Shown: one piece after another, positions 5,497 to 7,195 of the stretch
Numbering within the stretch: the first letter of the stretch is position 1
Layout: every line of letters starts with the position of its first letter
NCBI GenBank assembly: GCA_037968855.1
Contig: JBBKWH010000111.1
Span: forward strand, 1 to 7,195
From: JBBKWH01 sp037968855
GTDB taxonomy: Bacteria > Pseudomonadota > Gammaproteobacteria > Pseudomonadales > Moraxellaceae
Direction of reading: 5' to 3'
DNA: 7,195 nt
Notes under the pieces: generated by a model
Seen by the model: only the letters and a program-made list of their open reading frames with translations
The model's database searches: none
Told to the model about the DNA's origin: nothing
Position numbers and translations under genes: made by a program

Positions 5497-7195
5497 ATGT
5501 CCAGCTACACTAACGGAGTCATTGTTGTGCTGGCAATGCTGACGTGGCTTTTTTTGCTGCTCCAACGACATCATCTGTCGCATTTGAGTGCTGAAAACCA
5601 GACACCAGCGCTTACAATTGTATGGCGCTTGCTATGGCACACTTTGCCATTCCTGCTTTTGCGTCGGTTTAGCGTCATCATGTGGAAATGGTTCGAGCAA
5701 CGTGTTAACCCCTATCCGGATACTCCACCTCACGTTCCGCCAGCCAGCTTTTGGGGCTTTATGTGGGCCTGTACACAGGGTTTTCGGCCTTTTTTACTGG
5801 GCATGACCGTTTTTACGGCATTGATTGGCATCTTTGAAGCTGTGCTGTTTGCTCTGTTAGGCCAAATTGTGGACTGGCTAAGCCATGTACCCAAGTCGGC
5901 ACTTTTTACTCAAGAAGGCGACCATCTGCTGTTATTAATGGCGATTATCTTGGGCAGTATTGCACTGGTTGGCGTTCAAACCTTGCTAAAACACCAAGCA
6001 CTTGCGGGTAACTTTCCGATGCGGATGCGTTGGAACTTTCATCGCTTGATGCTGGCTCAAAGTATGCATTTTTATCAGGATGAATTTGCCGGACGAGTCG
6101 CCGCAAAAGTGATGCAAAGTGCGCTCGCCGTACGCGATGTTTGGATGATTTTGACCAGTATTTTGGTCTTTGTGACCATTTATTTTTTCACGATTATTTT
6201 GGTAGTCGGCGAATTTGACCTGTGGATGTTAGTCCCCTTTATCAGTTGGTTAGTGCTGTACGGACTGGCCTTGTGGTATTTCATTCCACGGCTCGGCAAG
6301 GTCGGTCAGGCACAAGCCGATGCTCGCTCGTTAATGACTGGCCGCATTACCGACGCTTACGCCAACATCAGCACCGTCAAGTTGTTCTCGCACGCTGGAC
6401 GTGAAGCCGACTATGCACGCCGCTCAATGAAAGAGTTTCTACAAACCGTCTATCAACAGATGCGTTTGGTCAGTGGCTTTGAAGTGGTCAACCATGCGTT
6501 GAGCATGTTATTGGTGCTATCGACCAGTGGTGTTGCGCTATGGCTCTGGACACAAGACCTTGTTGGCATTGGTGCTGTCGCTGCTGCAACGGCCATGGCG
6601 CTAAGACTCAACGGCATGTCACACTGGATCATGTGGGAGCTGGCCTCGTTGTTTGAGCAGATTGGTACAGTACAAGATGGCATGCGAACGTTGTCTACGC
6701 CGCACCAAGTCATTGATCAACCCAATGCACAACCGCTACACATTGAGCAAGGCCGGATTGAGTTTCGGGATATTCATTTTTCGTATGGCACTGCCAATAC
6801 GGTGATTGATGATCTGAATCTACAGATCAACGCAGGCGAAAAAATTGGCCTAGTTGGTCGCTCTGGTGCGGGCAAATCCACCCTGATTCAATTGCTGCTG
6901 CGGTTTTATGATGTGGAATCTGGTGCCGTGCTGATTGATGGTCAAAACGTGGCTGCCGTTCAGCAAGATCAACTGCGTAGCCAGATCGGTATGGTCACCC
7001 AAGATACCGCCCTGCTGCATCGCTCAGTGGCCGATAACATTCGTTATGGCCGTCCCGATGCCACAGACGAACAAGTGATTGCCGCCGCCAAACGCGCCGA
7101 AGCGCACGAATTTATTTTGGGTCTGTCCGATCATCGCGGCAATCAAGGCTACCAAGCCCATGTTGGCGAACGCGGCGTCAAGCTCTCGGGCGGCC
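5497..7195 (+). CDS. ABC exporter, fused membrane and ATPase domains (3' end outside window)
   Basis: Frame 1 is open from 5488 to the window edge. The 566 visible residues form an inner-membrane type-1 ABC exporter half-transporter (MsbA/multidrug type) that would dimerise. The membrane domain spans roughly residues 75-380 with several hydrophobic helices (for example VTIYFFTIILVV and the YGLALWYF region). The ATPase domain follows: A-loop Tyr430 in FSYG, Walker A GRSGAGKST (454-462), Q-loop Gln502 in MVTQDTALLH, and VGERGVKLSGG ending in the first four residues (563-566) of the LSGGQ signature. Walker B and the H-loop lie beyond the edge, so catalytic completeness cannot be judged. The substrate is unknown. 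The start is uncertain: ATG 5497 (weak TAGG), GTG 5527 (GGAG 8 bases upstream) or ATG 5680. The last begins MWKWFEQRVNPYPDTPP, the usual N-terminus of this exporter group, placing Walker A at residue 393. I give the longest frame because 5497-5679 has native-looking codons and a membrane-like helix. Confidence 0.93.
   Translation, partial: MSSYTNGVIVVLAMLTWLFLLLQRHHLSHLSAENQTPALTIVWRLLWHTLPFLLLRRFSVIMWKWFEQRVNPYPDTPPHVPPASFWGFMWACTQGFRPFLLGMTVFTALIGIFEAVLFALLGQIVDWLSHVPKSALFTQEGDHLLLLMAIILGSIALVGVQTLLKHQALAGNFPMRMRWNFHRLMLAQSMHFYQDEFAGRVAAKVMQSALAVRDVWMILTSILVFVTIYFFTIILVVGEFDLWMLVPFISWLVLYGLALWYFIPRLGKVGQAQADARSLMTGRITDAYANISTVKLFSHAGREADYARRSMKEFLQTVYQQMRLVSGFEVVNHALSMLLVLSTSGVALWLWTQDLVGIGAVAAATAMALRLNGMSHWIMWELASLFEQIGTVQDGMRTLSTPHQVIDQPNAQPLHIEQGRIEFRDIHFSYGTANTVIDDLNLQINAGEKIGLVGRSGAGKSTLIQLLLRFYDVESGAVLIDGQNVAAVQQDQLRSQIGMVTQDTALLHRSVADNIRYGRPDATDEQVIAAAKRAEAHEFILGLSDHRGNQGYQAHVGERGVKLSGG
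5507..5536 (-). promoter_or_regulatory. Weak candidate promoter for the SWIM-DUF5691 operon
   Basis: On the minus strand TTGCCA (5531-5536, five of six to TTGACA) is followed after 18 bases by TAGTGT (5507-5512), a poor -10. Transcription would begin about 40 bases before the ATG at 5453. It lies inside the 5' end of the divergent exporter gene if that gene starts at 5497. Supported only by pattern and position. Confidence 0.22.
5613..5618 (+). promoter_or_regulatory. Possible -10 element (TACAAT) upstream of the alternative exporter start
   Basis: TACAAT matches the -10 consensus at five of six positions and would start transcription about 55 bases before the ATG at 5680. No -35 is found at 16-18 bases; TTGAGT (5584-5589) is 23 bases away. 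It matters only because it would favour the 5680 start over 5497. Confidence 0.2.

Noticed and set aside
6453..6713. 86-codon minus-strand open frame inside the ABC exporter
   Set aside because: It is antisense to a continuous, motif-bearing exporter frame and its Ser/Met/Cys-rich composition does not look like a folded protein.

Overview
The window looks like chromosomal DNA from a beta- or gammaproteobacterium of middling GC content. The evidence is an E. coli-type YcaO, a proteobacterial-style fused ABC exporter, and ordinary Shine-Dalgarno signals. The first ~600 bases are visibly more AT-rich than the rest and look like an accessory stretch. No RNA genes, CRISPR arrays or intact mobile elements can be seen. 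The taxonomic guess is inference; no marker gene fixes the genus.

Layout, left to right. (1) Positions 1-370 hold a small, unrecognised plus-strand protein whose reading frame appears broken near its start. (2) Positions 371-622 are non-coding and contain a nested inverted repeat and a clean hairpin/U-tract terminator serving the gene to its right. (3) 623-2365 minus is ycaO, the ATP-dependent YcaO-fold protein linked in E. coli to ribosomal protein S12 beta-methylthiolation. (4) 2366-2478 is a short intergenic stretch with a plausible extended -10 promoter for ycaO. (5) 2479-4113 minus is a DUF5691 (HEAT-like) protein, and 4104-5453 minus is a SWIM zinc-finger protein. They form a tight two-gene operon with a 10-base overlap and a strong ribosome binding site inside the upstream gene. 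(6) A very short divergent gap leads to a plus-strand ABC exporter (membrane domain fused to ATPase). It runs off the right edge within its LSGGQ signature and carries an unusual N-terminal extension.

The SWIM and DUF5691 genes almost certainly act together. The pair is recurrent in bacteria, often in larger clusters with a MoxR-type AAA+ ATPase, a DUF5682 protein and a von Willebrand A protein. None of those partners is in this window, so this is either a minimal or orphan version of that poorly understood system, or its partners are encoded elsewhere. YcaO and the exporter are probably independent neighbours. The most interesting items are the stand-alone SWIM-DUF5691 pair, the nested inverted repeat behind the broken small gene, and the extended N-terminus of the exporter.
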